The notes: generated by a model not told the origin, from the letters alone. Numbered from the stretch's first letter, positions 1 through 8,693 are shown. The stretch is DNA of 64,000 bases from Gemmataceae bacterium (GCA_022842245.1 JALHPZ010000006.1:164258-228257); one strand, 5' to 3'. Numbers and translations are program-made.

Positions 1-60
1 GCCCCCCGGCAGCGCCCCCCCCCGCGCCGCGCCGGGGGGGGGGGGGGGGGCCCGCCCCCC
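1..60. other. Low-complexity C/G edge
   Basis: The first 60 bases are nearly all C and G, including an unbroken run of about 18 G. No gene or hairpin of sense is visible. This looks like a low-quality contig end rather than biological sequence, so nothing should be inferred from it. Confidence 0.6.
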
Positions 61-91
61 ACGGGGATCGCGATCAGCCGACCGGACCCGC

Positions 92-140
92 GTGACCCCC
101 CACCCTAACCCTCCCCCTCAAGGGGGGAGGGGACAGGAGC
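92..140. repeat. GC-rich palindromic intergenic repeat
   Basis: A CCCTCCCCCT stretch followed by its complement forms a short hairpin (CCTCCCCCTCAAGGGGGGAGG region). The same words occur twice more in inverted orientation at 44122-44232. An open frame through it would give a proline-rich peptide that is a by-product of the repeat and not a protein. It is REP-like; no function is evident. Confidence 0.55.
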
Positions 141-157
141 CGAGTGCGTTCGCTTCG

Positions 158-364
158 TCACTTCCCGTATTTCGGCTGATACAACTGGATCGCGAAGTCG
201 CCGGGCGCCCGGAAGAACGTGACCAATCCGTAGCCGTGATCCTCAACCGGACCGGTGAACTCGACGCCGCGGGCCGTCAGTTCCGCCACGGTCTTCGTGA
301 TGTCGTCGGAGAAGATAATGTGAACGCCGCGGATCATGGTTAGGCCCCCCGTAGGCGGTTCCAT
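158..364 (-). pseudogene. Half of a VOC (glyoxalase-like) domain
   Basis: The translation of about 59-68 residues matches only the second beta-alpha-beta-beta-beta module of a vicinal oxygen chelate domain: an IRGVHIIFSDD strand, an alanine-rich helix ending in ARGVEFTG, then the YGLVTFF and FAIQLYQP strands. Complete VOC proteins are about 120-140 residues with two such modules. Upstream there are only 47 bases before the stop of the next gene, so the N-terminal module is missing. It could start at 364 or at the internal ATG at 337. Most likely it is the remnant of a truncated gene; a real single-module protein that dimerises is the alternative. Confidence 0.5.
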
Positions 365-411
365 TCTGTCCGAACCGCGACAATCAGGGAAACCAAAACC
401 GTTTGGCCTGT

Positions 412-1314
412 TTAATCCAGCGTGCCGACCTCGCCACCCCGTGGGGTGATCGCTGCCCAGAACATCGTATCACTGATACCGGGCCGGATTGTGCGGACAC
501 TGCCGTCGGCCATCGCAACCAGCAGGCCGGCCGAGTAGGGCGTCTGGAGCATGTGGCAGTTTGCTTCCTCCGGCCGGGGCCGCACCTGGAACGTGACGCC
601 CGGCGTGGATGGTCGCGTGACCGGCGGATCGCCCGACGTGACGGCATGGATATCGCCCCAGACCGGATCGGCGAACGTGGCGCGACGCTCGGTATTGTAA
701 TACATGTCCTGAGGCCCTAATGGCGATCCCCAAGGTGGTTCGTACGCATCAGCAATGAACTTGACCGCACCCGGTGGTTTCCCTTTAGGAAAATAATACC
801 GCTCGGCGAACATGATAGTATTGGAACTTCCATCTAAGATCGACTCAGGAAATCGAGGGGCATTCATAAAAACGGGAAAATTCCAGCCATAACTCGTGAC
901 ATGAGATAACGATCCTTGAAAATCAACAAGTGAAGGATCGGATTGACTTAATAGAATTCGAAACTGTATGGCGTTTTCAAGTATGGCCGGCGGGACAGCA
1001 TGCGTCGTGGGTATCCGTCGATTTTCAGCGTCGAATGCCGCGATGAGTATTGGCGAAACGAAATCCGGTTGCGGGTCCCCGCTCCGTAGATAACGCAATT
1101 GACCATTGGCTCCGACGGGCACAGGGGAAGCAGACATGGATGTGATATTGTGCAATGATATCGCAAGCTGCCTTAGGTTATTGCTTGAATGCATGCGCAT
1201 CGCCGCGATACGGGACGCTTGAATCGCCGGCAATAACAGACCAATCAACAAGCTCAAAATCGACACGACAACGAGCATTTCAATGATTGTGATGCCATTT
1301 CGCGTTTGTTTCAT
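412..1314 (-). CDS. DUF1559 prepilin-like secreted protein
   Basis: The 300-residue product starts with a type IV pilin-like N-terminus: a short basic leader (MKQTRNG), then ITIIEMLVVVSILSLLIGLL as the hydrophobic helix with the Glu expected after a prepilin cleavage site. The C-terminus has the ADGSVRTI and FWAAITPRGGEV features of the DUF1559 family, which is hugely expanded in planctomycetes. Such proteins are expected to be exported as pseudopilins; their role is unknown. I chose the ATG at 1314 because an AAGGAGG ribosome site lies 9 bases upstream; a longer reading from 1368 lacks one. It follows the secreted gene at 1396-1797 by 81 bases on the same strand. The middle of the gene is less GC-rich than its neighbours. 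Confidence 0.85.
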   Translation of the reverse strand: MKQTRNGITIIEMLVVVSILSLLIGLLLPAIQASRIAAMRMHSSNNLRQLAISLHNITSMSASPVPVGANGQLRYLRSGDPQPDFVSPILIAAFDAENRRIPTTHAVPPAILENAIQFRILLSQSDPSLVDFQGSLSHVTSYGWNFPVFMNAPRFPESILDGSSNTIMFAERYYFPKGKPPGAVKFIADAYEPPWGSPLGPQDMYYNTERRATFADPVWGDIHAVTSGDPPVTRPSTPGVTFQVRPRPEEANCHMLQTPYSAGLLVAMADGSVRTIRPGISDTMFWAAITPRGGEVGTLD

Positions 1315-1395
1315 CGTCGTGAGCCTCCTTGATTTGATTGCTGCTACATTTGAGGCGTCCATGCCCAAAATGCCATTTACAATACGTCGCAGTAC

Positions 1396-1797
1396 TCAAG
1401 GTATTGTCACGGTGGCATATGCATGGGCACCATATGCTACCGGATTGCCAATAAAGGGTTGCTTGTACATTTGAACTTTGACTGTGTATGTCCCGGCGGC
1501 GAATGCGGTCGTGAATGTGTGGGAATATGTAGTCTGGTTGTTTACGAATACCAATCCGTTAAGGATTTTTTCTTTCGGTGGATTCCACGGGGTGAAGGTT
1601 CCATTGGCCAGAGTTCCGATCTCGAGTTTGATGTGCGCGACGTTGACATTGGCTTCCTTCTGTGCCGTCCCGTCTGCCTTCAAGTAGACCGCGCCTCCCA
1701 TCGCAACGGTAGTCAAAGTGGTGTTGGTCAATGCCTGCGCGTTGGCGACAGATGCGAATACCGTCATCACGAACAGCGCGAGGAGAGGCTTCTTCAC
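1396..1797 (-). CDS. Small secreted protein of unknown function
   Basis: The predicted product is 133 residues. A classical signal peptide (KKPLLALFVMTVFASVANAQ) is followed by a beta-rich, Thr-rich mature part without cysteines. I prefer the GTG at 1797: a GGAG lies 7 bases upstream and the signal peptide then begins directly with Lys-Lys. A longer ATG reading from 1857 would add a basic, unlikely leader. A TTGACA hexamer occurs upstream around 1881-1886, but no well-spaced -10 is clear. The gene sits just upstream of the DUF1559 pseudopilin on the same strand, so the two may be co-expressed and act at the cell surface. I do not recognise a family. Confidence 0.65.
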   Translation of the reverse strand: MKKPLLALFVMTVFASVANAQALTNTTLTTVAMGGAVYLKADGTAQKEANVNVAHIKLEIGTLANGTFTPWNPPKEKILNGLVFVNNQTTYSHTFTTAFAAGTYTVKVQMYKQPFIGNPVAYGAHAYATVTIP

Positions 1798-1954
1798 GGG
1801 TCGGCTCCAGAATCGAGGTGCGGAACGTGACGAACCGAAGCGGTTCGCGGTCCCCATCCTACCCCTGCCCCCCCCCTTACTGTCAAGCGCGGTTTTATCA
1901 CTTTCTTGAGATTATCCGATTTCTTTCGCCGGCCGCAAGATCGAACCGACGTAA

Positions 1955-1986
1955 CAAAAAACCGCCGGGCACTCGGCCCGGCGGTT
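1955..1986 (-). terminator. Intrinsic terminator of the sigma factor gene
   Basis: Read on the minus strand, the 10-base arm ACCGCCGGGC pairs perfectly with GCCCGGCGGT around a 5-base loop and is followed by six T. It lies 24 bases past the stop of the sigma factor gene. Confidence 0.85.
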
Positions 1987-2009
1987 TGCGCATTCATTCA
2001 AGTGTCCAC

Positions 2010-2849
2010 TCACTCCGCCGCGAGGTTCTCGTACAGCTTCGCCAGGGCTTCGCTCTCGATCTGGCGGACGCGCTCGCGCGTCAGGCCGAGGCTCTCGCCG
2101 ATCTCCTTGAGCGTCTTCGGCTCCTCGCCGTCGATGCCGAAGCGCATCTTGAGGACCGTCGCTTCCCGCTTGTCCATCTTCTCCAGCAGCACGATGACAT
2201 GCTTGAGGTCGTCGTTCTCGACCATCTCCAGGTCGGGCGTCTTGGCGCGGCCGTCCATGAGCATTTCGTCGATGGTCCAGCCGCCGTCGCCGGCCTGTTC
2301 GGTCTGCGGGGCGCTGTTGTAGACGCGGATCGCCTTCTTGATGATGTTCAGCTTCTTCTTCGGCAGGCCGAGGAGCTTGGCGATTTCTTCCGGGGTCGGC
2401 GGGCGGCCGAGTTCGTCGGTGAGCTTGTTGGTGGCGCGGCGCCACTTGGCGAGCAGTTCGACCATGTAGGCCGGAATGCGGATCGTCTTGGCGGTGTTCA
2501 CGAGCGCCCGCTTGATGGATTGCTTGATCCAGTAGCTGGCGTAGGTGGAGAACCGCGTGTTCATGTTGGGGTCGAAGCCCTCGACGGCGCGGAGCAGGCC
2601 GAGGTTGCCCTCTTCGATGAGGTCCTGCAGGGCGAGGCCCTTGCCGGTGTAGCCGCGGGCAATGTTGACGACGAGGCGGAGGTTGGCGCGGACCATCTGG
2701 TCGCGGGACTGCGTGCAGCCGACGCCGATCTGGCGGGCGAGCGATTTTTCCTGGTCGGCGGTGAGGAGCGAGGTTTCGTTGATTTCCCGCAGGTAGGTTT
2801 CCAGGGGCGATTGAACCGATTCCGGGCGAAGGCGGCGAAGTCGCGACAT
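2010..2849 (-). CDS. Sigma-70 family RNA polymerase sigma factor (SigA/group 2 type)
   Basis: Directs core RNA polymerase to promoters. Region 1.2 (PLETYLREINE), region 2 with the polymerase-binding and -10 recognition parts (LRLVVNIARGY, DLIEEGNLGLLRAVEGFDP, TYASYWIKQSIKRAL), region 3 (LGRPPTPEEIAKLLGL) and the region 4 helix-turn-helix (TLKEIGESLGLTRERVRQIE) are all present in order. At about 280 residues it lacks the long N-terminal 1.1 region of a primary RpoD, so it resembles group 2 (RpoS/SigB-like) factors, although its core motifs are close to the housekeeping type. Start: the ATG at 2849 has an AGGA 11 bases upstream; the ATG at 2861 has the AGG immediately against it. The gene stands alone and ends in a strong terminator. 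Confidence 0.93.
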   Translation of the reverse strand: MSRLRRLRPESVQSPLETYLREINETSLLTADQEKSLARQIGVGCTQSRDQMVRANLRLVVNIARGYTGKGLALQDLIEEGNLGLLRAVEGFDPNMNTRFSTYASYWIKQSIKRALVNTAKTIRIPAYMVELLAKWRRATNKLTDELGRPPTPEEIAKLLGLPKKKLNIIKKAIRVYNSAPQTEQAGDGGWTIDEMLMDGRAKTPDLEMVENDDLKHVIVLLEKMDKREATVLKMRFGIDGEEPKTLKEIGESLGLTRERVRQIESEALAKLYENLAAE

Positions 2850-3449
2850 CGGGTAGGTCATCCTGTCTACGGGGCCGTCGGGTCGCGAAGCGTCGGACGA
2901 GTCCGGACGCGGGGGCGCGGTTCCAGCGGCGGGCGGGGGGTCGGATCGGGGTCGGCCGGAGGGGTGGCCGTGCCGCAGACAATCGCGACGACGGACAACC
3001 TGCTAACGGTATCGACCGCAGCCTCACGATTCGGCAGTTTGCGCGGGGAGGCCGCGGGAAACGCACGGGAATCGAGTCGGCAGCGCGGGCACAACGCGCA
3101 CAACCGGAAAGCGTTCGCGAGGACAGGCGGCGGTCGGGGGAACCAAGCCGTCGGGGGACGCGAATGCACCGGCCAGACACGGCGGGACAGGCGAATCGCC
3201 GCGTGATGCCGGCAATTATATAGGTCCGATTTTGCGACCGATCAACCAATATTCGGAAAAGTTCGCGCACGCCGACACCAGCGGTCGCAACGACCGTTAC
3301 GGTTTCTCCGGCTTAACGCGAAATCTGCGGGTCACGGACGAGGGGAAACTCAGGAAACTTTTGACGGGGGTTGTTCCTGTCAGCCGGGACCGGAATTTTT
3401 TCAGGAGGGGCCATCGAATTCCGTTCGGCGAATACCATCGCTCAAATCA
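2850..3449. other. Intergenic stretch without a supported gene
   Basis: About 600 bases between two minus-strand genes. The part near 2870-3200 is very GC-rich and gives long open frames on both strands with low-complexity Pro/Arg translations. The part near 3210-3440 is less GC-rich and should hold the sigma factor promoter. I see no RNA gene or convincing hairpin. Confidence 0.5.
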
Positions 3450-4355
3450 TCAATAATTTCCCCCTCGGGCAGCGGATTTGTACGTGGCCATGAAGACGCA
3501 GCCGATGTGGACGAACGGCAGGAACAACGGCGGAATGCAGCACATCATCGTGATGCCGAGGCAGATGAACACCGTCGTGAACGCCGTGCCGCTGGCAACA
3601 CTCGCAGTGGCCCACGGCTCCTCCTCGCCGCCGGCGAAGATCCACGCCACGATCGCCGCCGCCGCACCCACCAGCCCGAAGCCCCCGGCCGCGATGAACG
3701 CCACCAGAAACACCGCCGCGTCGTTGTCGTCGTCCATGAGCGCGCCGCCGAACCCCGCCGTCAGCGAGACCAGCGTCCCTTCCAGCGCCCACATGAAGAT
3801 CGGGATCAGCGCCACGGCCACGAACGTGCCGAAGAAGCCCCCGGCCCCGACGATGAAGATCATCGCCGCCTTCACGAAGTTGTCGTACTTGTCCTTCGCG
3901 TTCGGGTCGGCGTACAACTCCTCCGGCACCGGTTCGACACGCGCCGGGCGGAACCCCCGCGGCCGCCCCACGCCCTTCGCCCAACACTCGACCGCCCACT
4001 TCGCGTCGTACCACTCGATCTTCTGGCTCTTGGCGAAGCGGCGGATCTCCTCGTCGAGCAGTTCGTCGTAGCCGCGCCGCAACTCGTGCTGCAGCAGCCG
4101 CGTCGGAATGCCCCGCTGCACAACGGCCAGCAGCAGGTCGGCGTCGTCCGGGTAGTTCGCCAGATAGCGCGTGAGGTAGACCTTGCAACTCGACGGCATG
4201 CGGACGATATCCGGCCCGCAGTCGCGCATCAGTTCGAAGAAGAGCCGTTGGGCCTTGTCGCGCCCGGTCAACGGCCGTTCGACGGCGTCGCCCTCCGGCG
4301 CATCGTCCGGCGGCAGTTCGTCGTCGGGTTGAGGTTCGTTTTCGGGGGCGGCCAT
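3450..4355 (-). CDS. Multi-pass membrane protein of unknown function
   Basis: The product has 301 residues. Residues 1-30 are acidic and proline-rich, residues about 30-160 form a soluble helical part (GRDKAQRLFFELMRDCG, then an RYLANYPDDADLLLAVV stretch), and the remainder has about four hydrophobic segments (AAMIFIVGAGGFFGTFVAV; VFLVAFIAAGGFGLVG; VFICLGITMMC; a final PFVHIGCVFMATY). It ends with a short basic tail. No catalytic motif is evident and I do not recognise a named family. It is monocistronic as far as can be seen. The soluble part before the membrane domain suggests a cytoplasmic sensor or scaffold, but that is only a guess. Confidence 0.7.
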   Translation of the reverse strand: MAAPENEPQPDDELPPDDAPEGDAVERPLTGRDKAQRLFFELMRDCGPDIVRMPSSCKVYLTRYLANYPDDADLLLAVVQRGIPTRLLQHELRRGYDELLDEEIRRFAKSQKIEWYDAKWAVECWAKGVGRPRGFRPARVEPVPEELYADPNAKDKYDNFVKAAMIFIVGAGGFFGTFVAVALIPIFMWALEGTLVSLTAGFGGALMDDDNDAAVFLVAFIAAGGFGLVGAAAAIVAWIFAGGEEEPWATASVASGTAFTTVFICLGITMMCCIPPLFLPFVHIGCVFMATYKSAARGGNY

Positions 4356-4646
4356 AACGGCGGCTCGGAGTTCAGTGCCTACGTTCGAGGAAACCTAGAA
4401 CAGAAATTGAGCCGTGCGCGGCGGTTTCGGCACGTCGGAGCCAAGCCCCGGCTGCTTCGATTTACTTTCCCCGGCTCGAATCCTACGCTCACCCCCGGCG
4501 AGTGCTCGCGTGTCCACTATGCCGCCGGCCGGGGCTTCTTCGGAAGAAACGGTTCCCACCCCACCCCGGAAGCGGGAATTTCCGACGAACGATTTTTTTC
4601 CTCGTTGATGGGTTTCGCGGATTCGGACCAATGCAAAACGAAGACC

Positions 4647-4690
4647 CCCGTTTAGCGGCGACGCGGAGTCTTCGGAGCGGAGCGCGTGAC
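4647..4690. repeat. GTTTAGCGGCGA dispersed repeat, copy 1
   Basis: The word CCCCCGTTTAGCGGCGA followed about 20 bases later by GAGCGCG also occurs at 17334-17378 upstream of yacG. Both copies lie between genes. It has partial dyad symmetry only; function unknown. Confidence 0.5.
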
Positions 4691-4721
4691 CCATGCGGGT
4701 GGCACGAGGTCGTCGGACCGC

Positions 4722-4832
4722 GATGGTTCCTTCGCCCCTCCGGGGCGAGTGTCCTTTGTCGCCCCCACGGGTTCCGCTTCGCTCCACCCGTGGCGACAAC
4801 CCGTTGCCCCATCCGGGGCAAAAAACCAAGAG
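4722..4832 (-). repeat. REP-like double hairpin, CCACGGGT subfamily
   Basis: On the minus strand it reads as a hairpin TTGCCCCGGATGGGGCAA, a linker CGGGTTGTCG, a longer hairpin CCACGGGTGG...AACCCGTGG, and a last hairpin CGCCCCGGAGGGGCG. The same order recurs at 14840-15040 and 56770-57065. The surrounding 4356-4920 stretch has no gene; at its end (4885-4920) is a one-sided run of ATTCCGC words. Confidence 0.65.
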
Positions 4833-4920
4833 CTTCGAAAGGGGGGTGTGCACCCGGCGGAAGACGGGGCGGGCGGGTTTTCATTCTGAACTCCGAATTC
4901 CGCATTCCGCATTTCTTCCA

Positions 4921-6312
4921 TCACTGGTCGTGCTTCGGTTCCGGGAGGAAGAACGAGGCGATGAAGGCGATCAGGTAGACGGCGCCGCCGATGATCGCGG
5001 CGGCCTTCGCCACGCCGAGCGGGCCGCCACCCATCTGCACGGCCAGGACGGCGGTGTTCAGGGTCGCCGCCATCGTGCCGATCATCCGCCCGCCGACGTT
5101 CGTGGCGAAGCTGCCGCCGGTGCCCCGCAGGTGCAAGGGGAACGCCTTCGGCAGGAACTCGCTGAGGTAGCTGAACTGCGCCACGGTGAGCAGGCCGCAG
5201 AAGAAGATGGCGATGCTGAAGATCATCCAGTCGCCCGTCACCAGTTCGAAGTAGGTGAGCGGGAAGAGCGCGATGCCGGGCACGAGGAAGATGCGCAGCA
5301 GCAGGCGCGTCGGCACCATGCTGACGAGCACGGCGAGCAGGATGCGCCCGGTGAGGCCGCCGATCTCCTGATAGAGCTGGATTTCGCTCTTGTGCTTCTC
5401 GTAGCCGGCGGTGGCGGCGGCGAGTTGCTTCTTGGCGGCGGCCTTCTCGTCGTCGGTCTTGGCGGCGGCGTCGGCCTTGCGCGCCTCGGCCATCGGTCCG
5501 CCGATCTCGGCGCGGCCGAGGATGATCTGCGACGGAGTGACTTGCAGCGCGCCGAACGCCGCCGCGTAGCCGCACGCGGACAGGATCGTCGTCACGATCG
5601 TGGTGCGGCGCAGGCCGGGGGAGAACAGTTCGCCGAAGCTCGGGCGCTGGAGCGTGCCGGCGAGCTTCTTCTCGCGCCACACCTGGGATTCGGGCACGAA
5701 CGGCATGAGCATCAGAATGAGCGCGCCGGGGATCAGGCCGGAGATCAGCGTGTAGCGCCACGGGGCGTGCGCCGACGCGCCGGTCGCGGTCGGGATGGCG
5801 GGCAGGCTGGGCGCGAGCGCCACGATCTGCTGGTCCACCACCGTGACGAGCAACCCGCCGAGGGACGCGGCCGCGAGGCTCCAGGCGATGGCGCGCTCCC
5901 GCGTGCGCTTGTCGGGGAACAGTTCCGCCAGCCACGTGACGGCGGCGACCATCTCGACGCAGACGCCGATGAAGGTGGTGCAGCGGAAGAACACGAACTG
6001 GTAGACGTCGGTGCTGAACGCGGCCGCCATCGGCGAGAGCGAGTACATGAGGATGCTGGCGACCATGATGCGCTTGCGGCCGAAGCGGTCGATCATCCAG
6101 CCGCCGAGCAGGCCGAAGATGCCGCCGGCGAGCGCGGCGCTCCAGAGGATCGTGCCGATCCACCAGCGTACCGATTCGTGGTTCCGCGGCACGCCGAGCA
6201 GGTCGGAGAGCGCCCCGGCACCGATGACCGGCAGCATGAGCAGTTCGTAGGTGTCGAAGAGGAAGCCGATGACCGCGACGGCCAGGACGAGGATGCGGGT
6301 GAGCGGCGTCAC
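4921..6312 (-). CDS. MFS transporter with a central insertion
   Basis: The 463-residue product is a major facilitator superfamily permease of the inner membrane. The loop 2-3 signature GGWMIDRFGRKR is clear near residue 70, and about twelve hydrophobic segments can be drawn. A second signature-like region (SEFLPKAFPLHLRGTGGS) precedes the last helices, as in sugar/organic acid porter-type MFS proteins. Unusual is an Ala/Lys-rich, probably coiled-coil insert of about 50 residues in the second half (DAAAKTDDEKAAAKKQLAA). The start is a GTG with a GGAG 7 bases upstream. Substrate cannot be told from sequence. It is transcribed away from the DUF1080 gene. Confidence 0.85.
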   Translation of the reverse strand: MTPLTRILVLAVAVIGFLFDTYELLMLPVIGAGALSDLLGVPRNHESVRWWIGTILWSAALAGGIFGLLGGWMIDRFGRKRIMVASILMYSLSPMAAAFSTDVYQFVFFRCTTFIGVCVEMVAAVTWLAELFPDKRTRERAIAWSLAAASLGGLLVTVVDQQIVALAPSLPAIPTATGASAHAPWRYTLISGLIPGALILMLMPFVPESQVWREKKLAGTLQRPSFGELFSPGLRRTTIVTTILSACGYAAAFGALQVTPSQIILGRAEIGGPMAEARKADAAAKTDDEKAAAKKQLAAATAGYEKHKSEIQLYQEIGGLTGRILLAVLVSMVPTRLLLRIFLVPGIALFPLTYFELVTGDWMIFSIAIFFCGLLTVAQFSYLSEFLPKAFPLHLRGTGGSFATNVGGRMIGTMAATLNTAVLAVQMGGGPLGVAKAAAIIGGAVYLIAFIASFFLPEPKHDQ

Positions 6313-6434
6313 GCGGAACTCCGAAGTGGTGGGGCGGCAGGTTCGGACGTTATACGGCGCAGGCCGCGCTCGATATACCCGGCGGCAGGCATATACTTCC
6401 AGCGATTACCTTTCCCGCCTCGGAGCTTCGTTTC

Positions 6435-7070
6435 ATGACTCTCTACCGCCTGCTTTGCGTCGTCGCCCTCGCGACCGCCGCCCCCGCCCTCCGCGCCGAC
6501 GATACCAAGGAGTTCCTCGACCCGGCCAACTGGCACGGCCGCACCGATATCTGGAGCATCACCGATGGCGTCGTCGTCGGTTACAACGAGGAAGACCCGA
6601 AGTACAACACCTTCTTCGCCAGCAAGAAGAAATACTCCGACTTCGAAATCTCCTTCAAGGTGCAACTGAAGGACGGCAAGGGGAACAGCGGCCTGCAGAT
6701 CCGCAGCACGCTCCGGGACGACAAGAAGTTCGTCGTCGCCGGGCCGCAAGTGGACGTCGGCGCCGGCTACTGGGGCAGCCTGTACGGCGAGGGGATCGGC
6801 GGCATGATGCGCGCTTCCAAGCCGGACGACATCAAGAAGGCCGTGAAGGAAAAGGAGTGGAACGAGTTCCACGTCGTCGCGAAGGGGACGAAGGTCACGA
6901 TCAAGATCAACGGCACGACGATGGTGGACGAGGAGTTCCCGAACCTGCCGGGCAAGGAGAAGAACAAGCCGGCACCGACCGAGGGGATCTTCGCGTTCCA
7001 GTACCACGCCGGCCACAAGGGCATGAAGGTGATGTTCAAGGACATCAAGTTCACGAACCTGGCGAAGTAA
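6435..7070 (+). CDS. Secreted DUF1080 (3-keto-disaccharide hydrolase-like) protein
   Basis: A 211-residue exported protein. The signal peptide is about 22 residues (LYRLLCVVALATAAPALRAD). The mature part is one beta-sandwich of the DUF1080 type: a W-x-I-x-D-G-V-V-V strand, YSDFEISFKVQL, GNSGLQIRS with the family's conserved N-S-G, and the final GMKVMFKDIKF strand. Members are annotated as 3-keto-glycoside hydrolases or laminin G-like carbohydrate binders and are abundant in planctomycetes. GGAG lies 9 bases before the ATG. It stands alone, divergent from the MFS gene and convergent with hisB. It resembles the gene at 41809 only at family level. Confidence 0.85.
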   Translation: MTLYRLLCVVALATAAPALRADDTKEFLDPANWHGRTDIWSITDGVVVGYNEEDPKYNTFFASKKKYSDFEISFKVQLKDGKGNSGLQIRSTLRDDKKFVVAGPQVDVGAGYWGSLYGEGIGGMMRASKPDDIKKAVKEKEWNEFHVVAKGTKVTIKINGTTMVDEEFPNLPGKEKNKPAPTEGIFAFQYHAGHKGMKVMFKDIKFTNLAK

Positions 7071-7079
7071 CACCGCCGG

Positions 7080-7667
7080 TCACAGCACGCCTTTGGTCGA
7101 GGGCACGCCGCCGCCGCGGGGGTCGGGTTCCACCGCCTCCCGCAGCGCCCGCGCCGTCGCCTTGAAGATCGTCTCGACGATGTGATGCGTGTTCCGCCCG
7201 TGGTGGAGCTGGACGTGCAGCGTCAGCTTCGCCGCGCTCGACACCGCCCGCCAGAACTCCTCCGCCAGCTGCGACGAGAAATTCCCCAGCAATTCGTTCG
7301 GCACCTCCGCCTTCCAGACGAGGAACGGCCGGCCGCTCAGGTCGATCGCGCTCGTCACGAGCGTTTCGTCCATCGGCACGGTGGCGTCGCCGTAGCGGCG
7401 GATGCCGGCCTTGTCCCCGAGCGCCTGCGCCAGCGCCAGCCCGAAGCAGATGCCGACATCCTCGACGGTGTGGTGGGCGTCGATGTGCAGGTCGCCCTGG
7501 CATTTCACGACGAGGTCGAAACGGCCGTGCTTCGCCACGTGCGTGAGCATGTGATCGAAGAATCCGACGCCGGTGGCGAGCGTGGAGGTACCGTTGCCGT
7601 CGAGGTCGAGCGACAGTTCGATGGCGGTTTCGGCGGTGGTGCGGGCGATGGATGCGGTGCGGGGCAT
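7080..7667 (-). CDS. hisB: Imidazoleglycerol-phosphate dehydratase
   Basis: Catalyses the dehydration of imidazoleglycerol phosphate to imidazole-acetol phosphate in histidine biosynthesis (cytoplasm, manganese enzyme). At 195 residues it has the usual length of the monofunctional enzyme. Seen motifs: GVGFFDHMLTHVAKHGRFDL, DIHAHHT-type HIDAHHTVEDVG, MDETLV, and the second metal motif GRNTHHIVE. No phosphatase domain is fused. No other his genes are in the window, so the pathway is dispersed here. It begins at the ATG at 7667; longer open-frame extensions upstream are GC artefacts. It converges with the preceding DUF1080 gene, with only 9 bases between the stops. Confidence 0.96.
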   Translation of the reverse strand: MPRTASIARTTAETAIELSLDLDGNGTSTLATGVGFFDHMLTHVAKHGRFDLVVKCQGDLHIDAHHTVEDVGICFGLALAQALGDKAGIRRYGDATVPMDETLVTSAIDLSGRPFLVWKAEVPNELLGNFSSQLAEEFWRAVSSAAKLTLHVQLHHGRNTHHIVETIFKATARALREAVEPDPRGGGVPSTKGVL

Positions 7668-7862
7668 GGCGTCATCGTACCGGGCGCGGGGCGGGGCCGG
7701 AACGGGAACGCCGAGCGGCCCGGGAGGTTTTTTTCTCCCCAAGCCGGCGCGCGCCCTCGTCTTCGGACCAACCGGACGCGATAATGGTCTGCTGATTCCC
7801 GCCGCGGCCGACCGTCGCTCGGCCGCCTCCCCAAAACGGTCCGTTTCTCCAGGAGGTTCTCC

Positions 7863-8639
7863 GTGCGTTCGTTGAAATCCCGCATTGTCGGCGCCGCCGC
7901 CGTGGCGTTCTTCGCCACCGCCCTCACCGCCGCCGATCCGACCCTGTCCGCCGACCTGAGCGGCAAGGTCATCGAAGCCGACCTCGCGCACCTGACGAAG
8001 CTCGTCGACCTCGCGAAGACGAAGAAGGTCGGTGGCCGCGTGAAGTCCGCCTCCGTGCTGCTGGCGCTGTACGCGCAGGACCAGCTCGGCGGCAAGGACG
8101 CGGCGAAGATGACCGCCCTCCGCGACGCGGCGCTCAAGATCGCCGGCAAGGCCAAGACCAGCGCCGCCGTGACGAAGGACCAGGCCGGCTTCGCCGCCGA
8201 CGTGGCCGCGCTCGCCAAGGTCTCCGGCGGTGCCGCCGGCAAGCCGATCGACCCCAAGAAGATCCTCGAAGAGACCAAGCTGGAACTGCACGAGGTCATG
8301 GACCTGTTCGGCTCCGCGGTCGGCGGCGGGATGAACCTCGAAAAGGACATCCAGAAGATCAAGAAGGAAGGCACGACCGACATGGCCGCCGCCCAACTGA
8401 TCGGCGCCCGCACCGCCCTGCTGGCGGACCTGACGCTCTGGCTGCCGAACGAGAAGGCCGGCAGCGGCGCCGCCAAGAAGCAATGGGACGACTACTCGGC
8501 CGAGATGAAGAAGTTCTCGCTGGACCTCGCCGCGGAAGCCGCCAAGGGCGACAAGGCCGACAAGGCGAAGATCAAGACGGCCGCGGGCAAGCTCGACGCG
8601 AGCTGCACGAACTGCCACAACAAGTTCCGCGCCGACTGA
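7863..8639 (+). CDS. Secreted single-heme cytochrome c'-like protein
   Basis: The 258-residue product has a signal peptide (about 24 residues, ending ALTAA), a helix-rich Lys/Ala mature region, and one CTNCH heme-binding motif about eight residues from the C-terminus, followed by NKFRAD. A heme motif at the far C-terminus in a four-helix context is typical of cytochrome c' and related proteins. It probably acts in the periplasmic space in electron transfer or ligand binding. The start is GTG with AGGAGG 7 bases upstream. A strong terminator follows directly. Low-complexity Lys-Ala helices make exact family assignment uncertain. Confidence 0.78.
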   Translation: MRSLKSRIVGAAAVAFFATALTAADPTLSADLSGKVIEADLAHLTKLVDLAKTKKVGGRVKSASVLLALYAQDQLGGKDAAKMTALRDAALKIAGKAKTSAAVTKDQAGFAADVAALAKVSGGAAGKPIDPKKILEETKLELHEVMDLFGSAVGGGMNLEKDIQKIKKEGTTDMAAAQLIGARTALLADLTLWLPNEKAGSGAAKKQWDDYSAEMKKFSLDLAAEAAKGDKADKAKIKTAAGKLDASCTNCHNKFRAD

Positions 8640-8663
8640 GCACGGCAGGCGGACGATCATCGA

Positions 8664-8693
8664 AACGCCGGGGCGAACGCCCCGGCGTTTTTT
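8664..8693 (+). terminator. Intrinsic terminator after the cytochrome gene
   Basis: A perfect 12-base stem, AACGCCGGGGCG with CGCCCCGGCGTT, has a 2-base loop gap and ends in a run of T. It lies 24 bases past the stop codon. Confidence 0.9.

Noticed and set aside
1..60. Poly-G tract as a biological signal
   Set aside because: Position at the very edge and pure C/G content make it an assembly or sequencing artefact more likely than not.
2867..3169. A 100-codon minus-strand frame
   Set aside because: The Pro/Arg-rich translation has no domain, ribosome site or conserved look.
3210..3440. RNase P, tmRNA or other structural RNA in the gap after the sigma factor gene
   Set aside because: No diagnostic core sequence or convincing long-range pairing was found.
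4693..6438. A long plus-strand frame through the MFS gene
   Set aside because: It starts in a repeat and is antisense to an unmistakable 12-helix permease.
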